From an uncultured Clostridia bacterium (lineage in GTDB: Bacteria; Bacillota; Clostridia; Oscillospirales; Acutalibacteraceae), in assembly GCA_947625785.1 (NCBI GenBank), contig CANQPS010000003.1, positions 62,001 to 126,000 of the forward strand: a DNA stretch of 64,000 nt, read 5' to 3'. The notes beneath the pieces were generated by a model. The model was not told the origin of the DNA. It saw only the letters and a list, made by a program, of their open reading frames with translations, and searched no databases. Position numbers and translations under genes: made by a program. Shown in pieces: positions 37,598 through 45,833 of the stretch; the stretch's first letter is position 1; every line of letters starts with the position of its first letter.

Positions 37598-39125
37598 TCA
37601 TCACACCCTCCAATTCCGCAAGCGTAACGCCTAATTCCTGATATAAGCCGTTCAGTTCCGCTAAAATTTCGCTTGTCGGAGGATACTCCACTGCCACATA
37701 TTCCGTCTTTTTGTACTTGTTGATAGACAGGTCATAGTCGTTATCAACAATTTCCTGCTTCGGAACGAAAAAGCTCTGTTCCGTGCGCTGTCTGTCCGTT
37801 TCACCGTCAGGGTTATGGAAACGGGCGATAATATCAGGAATATCGTTCTCCGTAATCTCCGAACGTTTATCATCGAGGGAGAAACCGTCCGCTTTCATAT
37901 CATAAAACCACACATTATCCGTACCGCCTGCATCGGTCTTGACAAACACAAGCACCGCCGTGGATACTCCTGCATAGGGCTTGAAAACTCCGCTGGGCAT
38001 GGAGATAACGGCTTTGAGCTGATGATTTTCTATAAGTTCCTGCCTGATAGACTTGTGAGCCTTGCTTGAACCAAACAGCACACCGTCTGGCACGATACAA
38101 GCACACCGACCGCCCTTTTGCAGCAGACGCAGGAACAGTGCAAGAAACAACAGCTCCGTCTTTTTCGTGTTTGTGACAGCTTTCAGATTTTCATTAATAC
38201 TCTCCGCATCAATAGAGCCCTTAAATGGTGGATTTGCAAGACAAACCGTGTATTTGCCGCTGACATTATTCTGCTTTGAAACGCTGTCTTTATAGTCAAT
38301 ATCGGGATTGGTGATAGAATGGAGCATAAGGTTCATAGCCGAGATACGGAGCATGGTGTGATCAGTATCATATCCGGTGAAAGTTTTGTTTGAAAAATTT
38401 GCCCACTGCTCATCAGTCATCGTATCTTCGTAGTGTTCTCGAATATATTCTGCTGCGGAGACGAGGAAGCCGGCGGTGCCGCAAGCCGGATCGCATATAA
38501 GGTCATCCGGAGTCGGAGCTACAAGCTCCACCATCATCTCACGGATATGCTTTGGGGTGCGGAATTGACCGTTTTGACCTGCCGTGGAGAGCTTACCGAG
38601 CATATATTCATACAGATCACCCTGCATATCAAGGTCAGCAATGTCATGCTCATAGAGATCGTCAAGCCCCGTTATGATTTTCTGTAACACCTGAGCATTA
38701 GGAATCACAAACACTGCACTGTCCATATATCGGGAAAAAGCGGTCTGCACTTGTTCTCCGTCCTCACGGTCAGCAATTTCTATCAGCTCGCCGGTTGCAT
38801 CAAAATCGGGCAGCTTGCCGTACTTCATCTTTTTTACCGCCGGAAAGGCATATTTTGAGATAATGCTGAAAATATCACGAGCGTCCTTGTTCTTGAATTT
38901 GTTCCATCGCATAGCCTGTCCGATCTCAGATTGAGGAAAGATCAGATCAGCAGTATCACCTGTCATATTGGCAAATTCCTCATTTTCAAGCTCTTTTTCA
39001 TCGAGTGAGCGTATGAACATCAGATAGGTGAGCTGTTCAATGACCGTCAGAGGATTGGTGATGCCGCCAGCCCAGATATCCGTCCATATTTTATCTATTT
39101 TGTTTTTAATGACACCAGTTATCAT
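37590..39125 (-). CDS. hsdM: Type I restriction-modification methyltransferase subunit
   Basis: 511 residues. The N-terminal HsdM helical domain is followed by an N6-adenine methylase with the SAM motif CDPACGTAGFLVSA and catalytic motif IV CLANPPF. C-terminal residues about 440-511 form a helical region that contacts HsdS. It protects host DNA at the HsdS-defined site. First gene of the hsd operon; a 10-bp direct-repeat array lies about 220 bases upstream, and an XRE gene precedes it on the same strand. Confidence 0.96.
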   Translation of the reverse strand: MITGVIKNKIDKIWTDIWAGGITNPLTVIEQLTYLMFIRSLDEKELENEEFANMTGDTADLIFPQSEIGQAMRWNKFKNKDARDIFSIISKYAFPAVKKMKYGKLPDFDATGELIEIADREDGEQVQTAFSRYMDSAVFVIPNAQVLQKIITGLDDLYEHDIADLDMQGDLYEYMLGKLSTAGQNGQFRTPKHIREMMVELVAPTPDDLICDPACGTAGFLVSAAEYIREHYEDTMTDEQWANFSNKTFTGYDTDHTMLRISAMNLMLHSITNPDIDYKDSVSKQNNVSGKYTVCLANPPFKGSIDAESINENLKAVTNTKKTELLFLALFLRLLQKGGRCACIVPDGVLFGSSKAHKSIRQELIENHQLKAVISMPSGVFKPYAGVSTAVLVFVKTDAGGTDNVWFYDMKADGFSLDDKRSEITENDIPDIIARFHNPDGETDRQRTEQSFFVPKQEIVDNDYDLSINKYKKTEYVAVEYPPTSEILAELNGLYQELGVTLAELEGVMND

Positions 39126-39344
39126 CGTTTACCTCCTGAAACTGCTTCTTGGAAACATACAAAAATCCATTTTTATCGTATCACAATTTATCTAATTTTT
39201 CAACACTATATCCTAGTTTTTGGCTAAAATACGGAACTTTATTTTTCTCTGCTCTATTATCTCAAACGGATCTCTCGTTTTATATTTCTGCACTGCACTT
39301 TCTGCCAATTTAATGGATTGGGGTATCATCGTATAGCATTTACT

Positions 39345-39413
39345 CCTTTATCGTCCTTTGTTATCCTTTGTATCCTTTTTCAGCCTTTGTCAACCTTTAT
39401 CAGCCTTAATCTT
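39345..39413. repeat. Seven tandem 10-bp repeats upstream of hsdM
   Basis: Degenerate units CCTTTRTCAN in direct orientation (CCTTTATCGT, CCTTTGTTAT, CCTTTGTAT, CCTTTTTCAG, CCTTTGTCAA, CCTTTATCAG, CCTTAATCTT), about one helical turn apart. They lie between the XRE stop and hsdM. Probably a protein-binding array. The rest of 39126-39344 shows no other feature. Confidence 0.6.
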
Positions 39414-39428
39414 TACCTTGATATTTCT

Positions 39429-39899
39429 TTATGATCTGTATTTTTTCGGCGTATATTTCTTTGCATCCTCTTTTGAATCCCAGAAAATAGCTTCCATTTC
39501 ATCTCTGAATGCTAATCGTTCATCCTCGGAAAGATTACCCCTGGCATAGAAAGCCTGTGCCTGCTCAAGAATAGCTCTGCCTTGTGCCATTCCTCTTGAG
39601 CCGTATATTTCCTTTGCTCTTGCGAGGAATTCTTCATTATGAAGCTGTTCCTCCAAAATGTCATAGTCCAGGAAGTAGTCGGTACCGACCTCAAGGGCAG
39701 CTGCAAGTTTTTTGATAGCATCCACCCTCGGTGTCCTTTCGCCTCGTTCAAAATAGCGGATGGAACGCTCAGACACACCGCTTGCTCTGGACAGTGCAGT
39801 AACTGTCATACCTATTGATTTGCGCAGTGCTGACAGCTTTTCTCCGATTGTTGCAGTTTGCTCTTTTACATGATCGATCCCTTTCTGTTATTCAGTCAT
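39429..39899 (-). pseudogene. XRE-family regulator with a stop at codon 4
   Basis: The best start is ATG at 39899, behind a perfect AAGGAGG and a good promoter, but it reads Met-Thr-Glu-TAA. The same frame then continues QKGIDHVKEQTATIGEKLSALRKSIGMTVTALSRASGVSERSIRYFERGERTPRVDAIKKLAAALEVGTDYFL, a complete XRE helix-turn-helix, and ends at 39429. The next in-frame ATG (39809) would lose the first helix. So either this is a recent nonsense mutant, or expression relies on re-initiation. It lies upstream of hsdMSR and may be its controller. Confidence 0.7.
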
Positions 39900-39952
39900 G
39901 ATGTTTTCCTCCTTAAGATGTGTGGAACAATGTTGCCGGAATGTTTGTTCTT

Positions 39953-39981
39953 ATTATATAACGGAACAATTGTTCTACCAA
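39953..39981 (-). promoter_or_regulatory. Promoter with operator for the XRE gene
   Basis: Minus-strand TTGGTA, 17-base spacer, TATAAT. The spacer contains the perfect palindrome GAACAATTGTTC (39964-39975), and related half-sites (GGAACAATGTTGCC, ATGTTTGTTC) lie just downstream. This is the classic arrangement of an autorepressor operator. Confidence 0.7.
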
Positions 39982-40004
39982 TAGCATTTTAACCTAAATA
40001 GGCA

Positions 40005-40399
40005 AGAAGTCCCCCGCTTCTAAAGCGGTGGGATGAATTGCCGGTCAGCCACAGGCTGACTTTTTCTTGACATTATGAAATTACAGTGATATACTAAAAT
40101 CAGATGAAATCGAAATAAGCCTGTATTACAATAGAGCGATAACCAAGCCGTAATACAGAGAATTACGAAAGGAGAACGGATTAGAGGTAATCATTCCTCT
40201 ATGATAAGGGATTCTGACAAATTGACCTCTTTTTTCCGTAATCAGTCGGGATGTAACATGTGCCAAGCAAGACGATAGCAAGCAAATTTGTCATAACCGT
40301 GGGACACACGGGGTTAGCTCGTCGATACTGTACAGACTACTGTACTTGAGCGAGAAGCCCCCGCCTCTAAGCAGCGAAGCGTAGGCGGCGGGAGTATGT
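40005..40399 (+). mobile_element. Stand-alone IS605-like element encoding an orphan omegaRNA-like transcript
   Basis: About 395 bases. The left part has the hairpin CCCGCTT/AAGCGG and a terminator (GTCAGCC ACA GGCTGAC TTTTT, 40044-40065), immediately followed by a strong promoter. The right part carries GGGACACACGGGGTTAGCTCG, a GTAC/GTAC hairpin, then CCCCCGCC...GGCGGCGGG and ends GAGTATGTC at 40399. These are the blocks of a TnpB-type right end/guide scaffold. There is no tnpA or tnpB. The right end interrupts the gene that ends at 40399, and the flank starting ACTCAAGGATG would be the guide position. Confidence 0.6.
40067..40095 (+). promoter_or_regulatory. Strong promoter inside the IS605-like element
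   Basis: TTGACA (40067-40072), 17-base spacer, TATACT (40090-40095), directly after a terminator. A transcript starting near 40102 would run through the scaffold into the flanking DNA. Confidence 0.8.
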
Positions 40400-40941
40400 C
40401 ACTCAAGGATGTCAAACAGATCATCACTGGATGGCTTTGCTTTTTTCGTCAGTTCACGCATCAATCTTTTTATATCGTTATATTCCTTCACGAAGGGCTT
40501 GTCGCTGTCATTGATTACGGCGATAAGTTCTTTGTATCTATCGGGTCGGTTGAATATTCTATTCCAATTAAAGCAATAAATCCTACCTGTAACCTCCGGC
40601 TCACCAAACCAATCTTCATAACCTGCCGGAAGATCATCCTTCCAGTCAGCCTGGTTGGTATCCTCACGCCATACGAATTCGGACTGCGTAAATTTGTCAA
40701 TATCAGGATAATCATCGGGGTTTACATACTCACAGGTAATATGATAATAATCGCTGATAAATTCATAAAGATTGGATGCCGGATCAGTTTCTTCATGTCC
40801 TCTCAAATCACCGTCTGCACATTCAAACTCAGGATAGATGGTCTGAAGAAAGGTCTGAATACCGTTTTCGCTTTCGCACTTTTCTACCAGTTGCTGTAAA
40901 TATGGGGCTCCGGAAGAGACTGGTTTCGGAGCCTTTTTCAA
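40399..40941 (-). CDS. Unknown acidic protein, both ends disturbed
   Basis: 180-codon frame, acidic and aromatic-rich (ECADGDLRGHEETDPASNLYEFISDYYHITCEYVNPDDYPDIDKF ... GRIYCFNWNRIFNRPDRYKELIAVIND). The last bases of the stop codon come from the inserted IS605-like right end, so the C-terminus is shortened (DDLFDILE). At the other side the frame begins with TTG inside a plus-strand terminator hairpin and has no ribosome site, so the true N-terminus is probably missing. Function unknown; I do not recognise the family. Confidence 0.5.
   Translation of the reverse strand: MKKAPKPVSSGAPYLQQLVEKCESENGIQTFLQTIYPEFECADGDLRGHEETDPASNLYEFISDYYHITCEYVNPDDYPDIDKFTQSEFVWREDTNQADWKDDLPAGYEDWFGEPEVTGRIYCFNWNRIFNRPDRYKELIAVINDSDKPFVKEYNDIKRLMRELTKKAKPSSDDLFDILE
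40907..40938 (+). terminator. Terminator/attenuator just before the flavin-ferredoxin gene
   Basis: GGCTCCG / CGGAGCC stem plus TTTTT on the plus strand, only a few bases ahead of the AAAGGAG ribosome site of the gene at 40956. It could attenuate the operon or be left from a lost upstream gene. Confidence 0.6.
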
Positions 40942-40955
40942 AGGAGTGATCTACT

Positions 40956-41576
40956 ATGACTGCAAAAGACTATTTGAACTATGTGGTCAAAGAAATACAT
41001 ACTACCATCGTTGCTACAGTGGATGATGCCGGACTGCCTGTCACTGCCGCAATCGATATGATGGATTCGGATGATAACAGCCTGTATTTCCTGACAGCCA
41101 GGGGCAAGAGTTTTTATGACAGATTGAAGAACAGAGAATTTCTTGCGCTGACTGCAATGAAAGGCGAAAATACAATGTCAAGCGTTGCCGTATCCATTCG
41201 CGGAAAAGTGCGGGAACTTGGAAATGAGAAAATACCGATGCTGTTTGAAAAGAATCCGTATATGAGGAATATCTATCCGACAGAGGATTCCATGCAGGCA
41301 CTGACTGTTTTTCAAATTTACGAAGGTACCGGCGAGTGGTTCGATCTCTCAAAGAAGCCGATAGAAAGGGATTCATTTGTATTCGGCGGAGCGGAGAGAA
41401 ACGAAGGTTGCTATTTTATTACGGATAAGTGTATTGGCTGCGGAAGCTGTGCATCTGTATGTCCGCAGAATTGTATAATTACAAACAATATTCCATATAC
41501 CATCGAGCGGGAGCATTGTTTGCACTGCGGAAACTGTCTGACTGTCTGCCCGGTGTCGGCAGTGGAAAGAAGGTAA
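40956..41576 (+). CDS. Flavin (pyridoxamine-oxidase-fold) protein with C-terminal 2x[4Fe-4S] ferredoxin domain
   Basis: 206 residues. Residues 1-145 have the split-barrel fold of FMN-binding PPOX proteins (TTIVATVDDAGLPVTAAIDMM ... LYFLTARGKSFYDRLKNREFLALTAM). Residues about 150-206 hold two CxxCxxCxxxC clusters (CIGCGSCASVCPQNC; CLHCGNCLTVCPVSA). It is a probable soluble electron-transfer flavoprotein; the substrate is unknown. It starts the operon with the macrodomain and sirtuin genes, 4 bases before the macrodomain start, so it may supply redox function to an ADP-ribosylation system. This link is inference. Confidence 0.85.
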   Translation: MTAKDYLNYVVKEIHTTIVATVDDAGLPVTAAIDMMDSDDNSLYFLTARGKSFYDRLKNREFLALTAMKGENTMSSVAVSIRGKVRELGNEKIPMLFEKNPYMRNIYPTEDSMQALTVFQIYEGTGEWFDLSKKPIERDSFVFGGAERNEGCYFITDKCIGCGSCASVCPQNCIITNNIPYTIEREHCLHCGNCLTVCPVSAVERR

Positions 41577-41580
41577 CCAC

Positions 41581-42384
41581 ATGAATGAGAAAATGACGCA
41601 GGATCAGCGCCTTGACTATCTGGTAGAAGAATTCAAAGCTGATTCCGATGAATATAAAGACTTGCAGACACCGAACGATAAGAATGGGAAACGGCGCATT
41701 CTCCGATCGTTGATGAATATTCGTATGCCGCGAAAGATGGACGGATCTGTTCTCCGTATTCAGGACGACTATCTGAAGGAACGCATCCGTGAAAACGGGA
41801 TCGTAGAGCTTTCGGACATTCCCGTGATACGGGACGGGCTTTCCATCTGGCAGGGTGACATCACAAGGCTTGCCGTGGATGCCGTTGTGAACGCCGCCAA
41901 TTCGCAGATGCTTGGGTGTTTTGTGCCTATGCATACCTGTATCGACAACCGCATCCACACCTTTGCCGGAGTACAGCTTAGAGCAGAATGCAATCGTCAG
42001 ATGAACCTGCTGCGGCAAAGGTACGGTAAAGATTACGAGCAGCCGACATCCGTCCCCATTCTGACAGATGCATACAATTTACCGGCGAAGAAGGTCGTTC
42101 ATATCGTTGGACCTATCGTTCAGTATAAGCTGACACCTGTATTGGAAAAAGACCTTGCAGATTGTTATAGAAACACGCTTGATATGTGCAGGGACAATGG
42201 CTTGAAAAGCGTAGCGTTTTGCTGCATCTCCACGGGTGTATTTCACTTTCCGAATAAGCGGGCGGCGGAGATTGCGGTCGATACTGTGACCGACTGGATT
42301 AAGAACAATCCCAGATGTATGGAAAGGGTGATTTTCAATGTTTTTAAGGACGAGGACAAGAGATACTATGAAGAGCTTGTATGA
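41581..42384 (+). CDS. Zinc-type macrodomain ADP-ribosyl hydrolase
   Basis: 267 residues. A helical N-terminal extension (about 1-80) precedes a macrodomain starting at LSIWQGDITRLAVDAVVNAANSQMLGCFVPMHTCIDNRIHTFAGVQLRAEC. The ADP-ribose-binding NAAN and the Zn-ligand-rich GCFVPMHTCID segment are typical of the SirTM-linked class, which removes mono-ADP-ribose. CCISTGVFHFPNKRAAEIAV is the second conserved loop. Its 3' end overlaps the sirtuin gene by 17 bases, so translation is coupled and the two should act as writer and eraser. Confidence 0.93.
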   Translation: MNEKMTQDQRLDYLVEEFKADSDEYKDLQTPNDKNGKRRILRSLMNIRMPRKMDGSVLRIQDDYLKERIRENGIVELSDIPVIRDGLSIWQGDITRLAVDAVVNAANSQMLGCFVPMHTCIDNRIHTFAGVQLRAECNRQMNLLRQRYGKDYEQPTSVPILTDAYNLPAKKVVHIVGPIVQYKLTPVLEKDLADCYRNTLDMCRDNGLKSVAFCCISTGVFHFPNKRAAEIAVDTVTDWIKNNPRCMERVIFNVFKDEDKRYYEELV

Positions 42385-43351
42385 TGAAATGCCGAACGGT
42401 TATCAGGAATCCATACAGAAGGGACTAAGTGCGGTAAGAACTTTAAGCAGAAATATGTATTATGGGCATGGCTCAAAAGAGGATAACATTACAAGGCTGA
42501 AAAAGGAAATCGAGAATGCTGATGCTGTCATAATCGGTGCGGGAGCAGGACTTTCCACTTCGGCAGGGCTTACATATAGCGGCGAGCGTCTGAAAAAGTA
42601 CTTCGGTGATTTCGTCAACAAATATAACATTCCGGATATGTACACCGGCGGTTTTGTTGCCCTTCGTCTTATGCCGGAGGAGTGCTGGGCGTACTGGGCA
42701 AGGCACATATACATCAACCGCTATGTTGATCCGCCGAAGCCGGTCTATGCGCAGCTTCTGAAACTGCTTGAAGGTAAAGATTATTTTGTCATTACCACAA
42801 ACGTGGATCATCAGTTCCAAAGAGCCGACTTTGACAAAAAACGCCTTTTCTATACTCAAGGGGACTACGGACTGTTTCAGACACTTGACGGCAAAAACTG
42901 CAAGACTTACGACAATGAAGAATGGGTTATGAAAGCAATGGCGGCACAGGGATTTGTCAGGGATGAAAAAGGTGTGTTCCAAGTGCCGAGAGACGGTAAT
43001 ATCTCCATGCACATTCCTGCAAATCTGATTCCGAAATCCCCGGATGACGGATCCGATGTAACAATGAACCTTCGCTCCGACGATTCCTTTGTCGAGGACG
43101 AAGGCTGGCACGGGGCATCTGCGGCATATTCGGATTTTATCCGTCGGCACGAAAACCTCCATGTGCTTTATCTGGAACTTGGCGTGGGAGCCAATACTCC
43201 CGTGATTATTAAGTATCCGTTCTGGCAGATGACGATGGCAAACAAAAACGCCGTTTATGCCTGCGTAAATTACGGCGAGGCGTTCTGTCCCAGTGAGATT
43301 GCTAACAGAAGTATTTGTATTGATGGGGATATTGGCGAAGTATTGAAGTAG
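42368..43351 (+). CDS. Class M sirtuin (SirTM), protein ADP-ribosyltransferase
   Basis: 327 residues from ATG 42368 (MKSLYDEMPNGYQ); upstream in-frame codons fall inside the macrodomain gene. NAD-binding GAGAGLSTSAGLTYSG and TTNVDHQF are present. The linker region replaces the usual sirtuin deacetylase HG signature, as in SirTM enzymes, which ADP-ribosylate rather than deacetylate. In known pathogens SirTM works on a lipoylated GcvH-like carrier encoded with it. No GcvH-L or LplA2 is present here, and the upstream flavin-ferredoxin protein takes their place. The target is therefore unknown. Confidence 0.92.
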   Translation: MKSLYDEMPNGYQESIQKGLSAVRTLSRNMYYGHGSKEDNITRLKKEIENADAVIIGAGAGLSTSAGLTYSGERLKKYFGDFVNKYNIPDMYTGGFVALRLMPEECWAYWARHIYINRYVDPPKPVYAQLLKLLEGKDYFVITTNVDHQFQRADFDKKRLFYTQGDYGLFQTLDGKNCKTYDNEEWVMKAMAAQGFVRDEKGVFQVPRDGNISMHIPANLIPKSPDDGSDVTMNLRSDDSFVEDEGWHGASAAYSDFIRRHENLHVLYLELGVGANTPVIIKYPFWQMTMANKNAVYACVNYGEAFCPSEIANRSICIDGDIGEVLK

Positions 43352-43367
43352 TGTCATTAAATAGAAA

Positions 43368-43409
43368 GACTCAGAACGACTGACTAATCAAGTGTTCCGA
43401 GTCTTTTTT
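43368..43409 (+). terminator. Terminator of the sirtuin operon
   Basis: GACTCAGAAC / GTGTTCCGAGTC stem followed by TTTTTT on the plus strand, right after the SirTM stop. Confidence 0.85.
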
Positions 43410-43860
43410 ATGCCTTGGTTTCCGTCCCGTCCTTCATGGTGAAGCGGATGTCATCCTTGTTGTAAACCGTCACAAATTCCACCATGCCGTGCCAGAGTTA
43501 GGACTCATATTCCGTGACCGCATCCTTGCGTTCCTCCAGAAGTTCGAGATAATGTTCGATGGATTTGCGGCGGGAATTCTTATCATGGATTTCAGCCTCC
43601 ACATCATCAAGGCGGCTCTTTGCTTTCTCATACCGGGCAGTGAGCGTTTCGTATTCTTTGTTGTAGTCAGCCTGGTTCCGCGCAACATGGGCGTTTTGGT
43701 AAATTCCGTCCTGTATCAGTCCCGTAACGATGTTCAGTTCATCGGTCAGTTCCGTCCGCTCCTGCTCAAGGGCGGATGTGTCAACGGCTGAATCCCGAAT
43801 AAGGCAGAAGGTCTCTATGACTGCATCCTTCTCAGTGAGAACCTTGTTTGCCGCCCGCAC
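43408..43860 (-). pseudogene. Serine recombinase C-terminal fragment with in-frame stop
   Basis: The coiled-coil tail of a large serine recombinase (VLTEKDAVIETFCLIRDSAVDTSALEQERTELTDELNIVTGLIQ) is followed by TAA at 43498 in the same frame. It then continues LWHGMVEFVTVYNKDDIRFTMKDGTETKA, the usual last strand. The catalytic and DNA-binding parts are missing; an IS3 remnant adjoins the 5' side. Confidence 0.85.
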
Positions 43861-44014
43861 GAACGCCGCCTTTATCTGTAGTGGTCAAGCTTTTTTGTAA
43901 CACTTATGGCTAAAAAATCTATTAGATTGCTGCTCGAAGTTTATCGGAGGCGACAGAGCCCGGCATCCCCGATTTTGAGCTGCTAAGCAATCCAATCCAT
44001 GAACATGAAATCCT

Positions 44015-44861
44015 CTATGCTTCTGTCCGTGCCTGGTATGGTGTGTGGTAGCCATTGTAACTGTGCGGGCGCACATGGTTGTAGGTAATATATGCAAATT
44101 CCTCCACTGCCTGATACAGGTCTTCTTCCGCTCGAAACTCATACAAACTGGTGCATTCATTCCTCAGCGTGTTAAAATACCTCTCCATCGGTGCATTGTC
44201 GTATGGGTATCCCGCCTTGCTCATGCTCTGGATCACATCAAAATCCTTCACAGAACTCTGTGAAGGATTTTGATGTGTACTGGCTTGCCTGATCGCTGTG
44301 CAGGATCAGTCTTCCATTTGCCGGATGCTGGGATTCTAATGCCTTCTGCAGGGTGCGGATCGCCAGGTCGCTGGTGATATGCCGATCCTTTATGCTGGCT
44401 ACCACGCTTCGGTCGTGGAGATCCAGAATAGTACAATTGTACCTAACATCCCCATTCTTCAAAAACAGATATGTGAAGTCCGTACACCATTTCTGATTCG
44501 GCTTGTCCGCACGGAAGTCCTGGTTCAGCCTGTTCCCAAACACTTTATGAGGCTTTCCGTACTTTGCACCAAGCTTCTTGTGATGTACAATAGAGCGCAG
44601 TCCTAGTTCTGTATTCATATATTTGTGAATGGCAGCAGCACTGTAACAGTATCCTTCCTTCTTTAGGTAAATCATAATACTGCGGTAACCGTCAATGCTA
44701 TTGTGCCTGTGGCAGATCTCATCATTTTTTTCTCTGGACATCTGCCTTTTGAGTATAATAATCTGCCTTTTGGTGTTTACGGTAGTTATAGTAAGCATTC
44801 GGGTAAATTCCCAGCCGCCGGAGCAACCAGCGAACACCGAATTACTCATGATGCCGGTCAA
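44015..44861 (-). pseudogene. IS3 orfB transposase, frameshifted
   Basis: Integrase-core transposase in pieces. The 44238-44861 frame carries DGYRSIMIYLKKEGYCYSAAAIHKYMNTELGLRSIVHHKKLG, the first catalytic Asp in WCTDFTYL and the second in LHSDQ, then stops at CEGF. The 44015-44251 frame continues DVIQSMSKAGYPYDNAPMERYFNTLRNECTSLYEF with the last catalytic Glu region. The extra T of a TTTT run joins the two. Normally orfA-orfB is made by programmed frameshifting; here extra shifts break it. Confidence 0.88.
44234..44277. repeat. Perfect 21-bp-arm palindrome at the orfB frameshift
   Basis: Arms 44234-44254 and 44257-44277 are exact complements around AC. It lies within the transposase coding sequence exactly where the frame breaks, which suggests that template switching perfected a natural near-palindrome. 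Confidence 0.9.
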
Positions 44862-45151
44862 TAAATCGGTAAGCCCCCAACCAATCTCTTTTGCAAAAAA
44901 TGCCGCTGCTTTTTTTAAGAATGCTATCTCCTTGCGCAGTTCCTCGCTGAACTCCGAACACCATTTAGAGATGCTGGATTTGGAAATACCGTATTCGGCA
45001 GTAATGCTTTTGTAGGTACGGCCTTCTTACAAGTGGAGACGGACTATTTTCTTTTTGAACTCAGATGTGTAATTTTGTGACATAATGACTACCTCTTTTC
45101 TTTTGATTTTTATTATATCTCATTAGCCACTCCTGTTACAACTTTATTATA

Positions 45152-45315
45152 GCACAACAATAAGTCCGAAAATGAAATCGGACAGGTTGTTTACCACCGC
45201 CATACGGGTCACTCATCGTCCCATTGATCATATCTAAAGTTACTTCGCCTCCCTCTTTTACAGTTTTTACTAGCCAAGAAAAGGCTTCTTCTGCTGACAT
45301 ATTTGAAAAGTCCAT
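45152..45315 (-). pseudogene. Unknown gene truncated by the IS3 insertion
   Basis: ATG at 45315 with GGAGG ahead gives MDFSNMSAEEAFSWLVKTVKEGGEVTLDMINGTMSDPYGGGKQPV and then runs into IS3-border sequence and a stop. It starts 17 bases after the gene at 45333-45713, so the two formed an operon. Family not recognised; the 3' part is lost. Confidence 0.55.
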
Positions 45316-45332
45316 AATTCCTCCACTGGTCT

Positions 45333-45713
45333 TTAAAACTTAGTATATACGGTAACTCTGTCATTTAGTCCGATATCCGGATATCCATCAGCTGCATAAA
45401 CGATCAAGGCTTCTCTCAGTGCTTGCAATGCATCAGGATTATCCTGCAATCCATCCGAATTATATAGATACCAGCGAATGTCATTGTCTTTTTCGCTTCT
45501 TACAAGTGTAGGATACTTCACAATCCCCTTATAATCAAAGACAAATGTAAACTTATTACTCGGTTCCATAACCGGTCCGTTTGACAGATAGAATAGTTTT
45601 ATATCATTCTCTCTGTCTATAGTTCCGCCGTAAAATGCTTTCTTTTTTTTAGTGTAAGGAATGCTATATTCCTTACGTTCTTCATCTCTCAACTTATCAT
45701 TAACAAAAGCCAT
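45333..45713 (-). CDS. Unknown 126-residue protein
   Basis: Start chosen at ATG 45713 (MAFVNDKLRDEERKEYSIPYTKKKKAFYGGTIDREND) because AAAGAGGTAG sits properly before it; the six upstream codons overlap that site. It is a mixed alpha/beta protein with many aromatic residues and no known motif. First gene of a two-gene unit whose second member is cut by IS3. It may be an immunity or element-cargo protein; no function can be assigned. Confidence 0.6.
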   Translation of the reverse strand: MAFVNDKLRDEERKEYSIPYTKKKKAFYGGTIDRENDIKLFYLSNGPVMEPSNKFTFVFDYKGIVKYPTLVRSEKDNDIRWYLYNSDGLQDNPDALQALREALIVYAADGYPDIGLNDRVTVYTKF

Positions 45714-45833
45714 TACTACTACCTCTTTCATATAGGTTTAAATTTTAAATTAAAAATAATTTGACAACCAACAGATAATATTCATTCCTCCTTCAAGGGG
45801 ATTGATGACTAAAAATTACAAATAAGTCTTTAT

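Larger units (their letters stand above)
43876..45145 (-). mobile_element. IS3-family (IS150-like) insertion sequence, degenerate
   Basis: Roughly 1.27 kb with similar ends (TTTTTGTAACACTTATGGCTAA at the left, complement of GTTGTAACAGGAGTGGCTAATG at the right). orfA starts at 45083 (MSQNYTSEFKKKIVRLHL) and has a TAA where a Glu is expected (HL*EGRTYKSITAEYG). orfB is split over three frames with shifts in an A run near 44720 and at 44260. The DDE-type rve domain is recognisable (QKWCTDFTYLF, LILHSDQASQYTS, GYPYDNAPMERYFNTLRNE). Not functional. Confidence 0.9.

Noticed and set aside
39345..39413. 10-bp repeats as a CRISPR array
   Set aside because: Repeats are too short, degenerate and without spacers.
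40134..40260. Possible C-terminal TnpB remnant (frame ending GCNMCQARR)
   Set aside because: The frame is short, has no start, and lacks the zinc-ribbon and catalytic blocks of TnpB.
40399..40899. Plus-strand frame of 167 residues
   Set aside because: It is antisense to the acidic protein gene and has a hydrophobic, non-protein-like composition typical of shadow frames.
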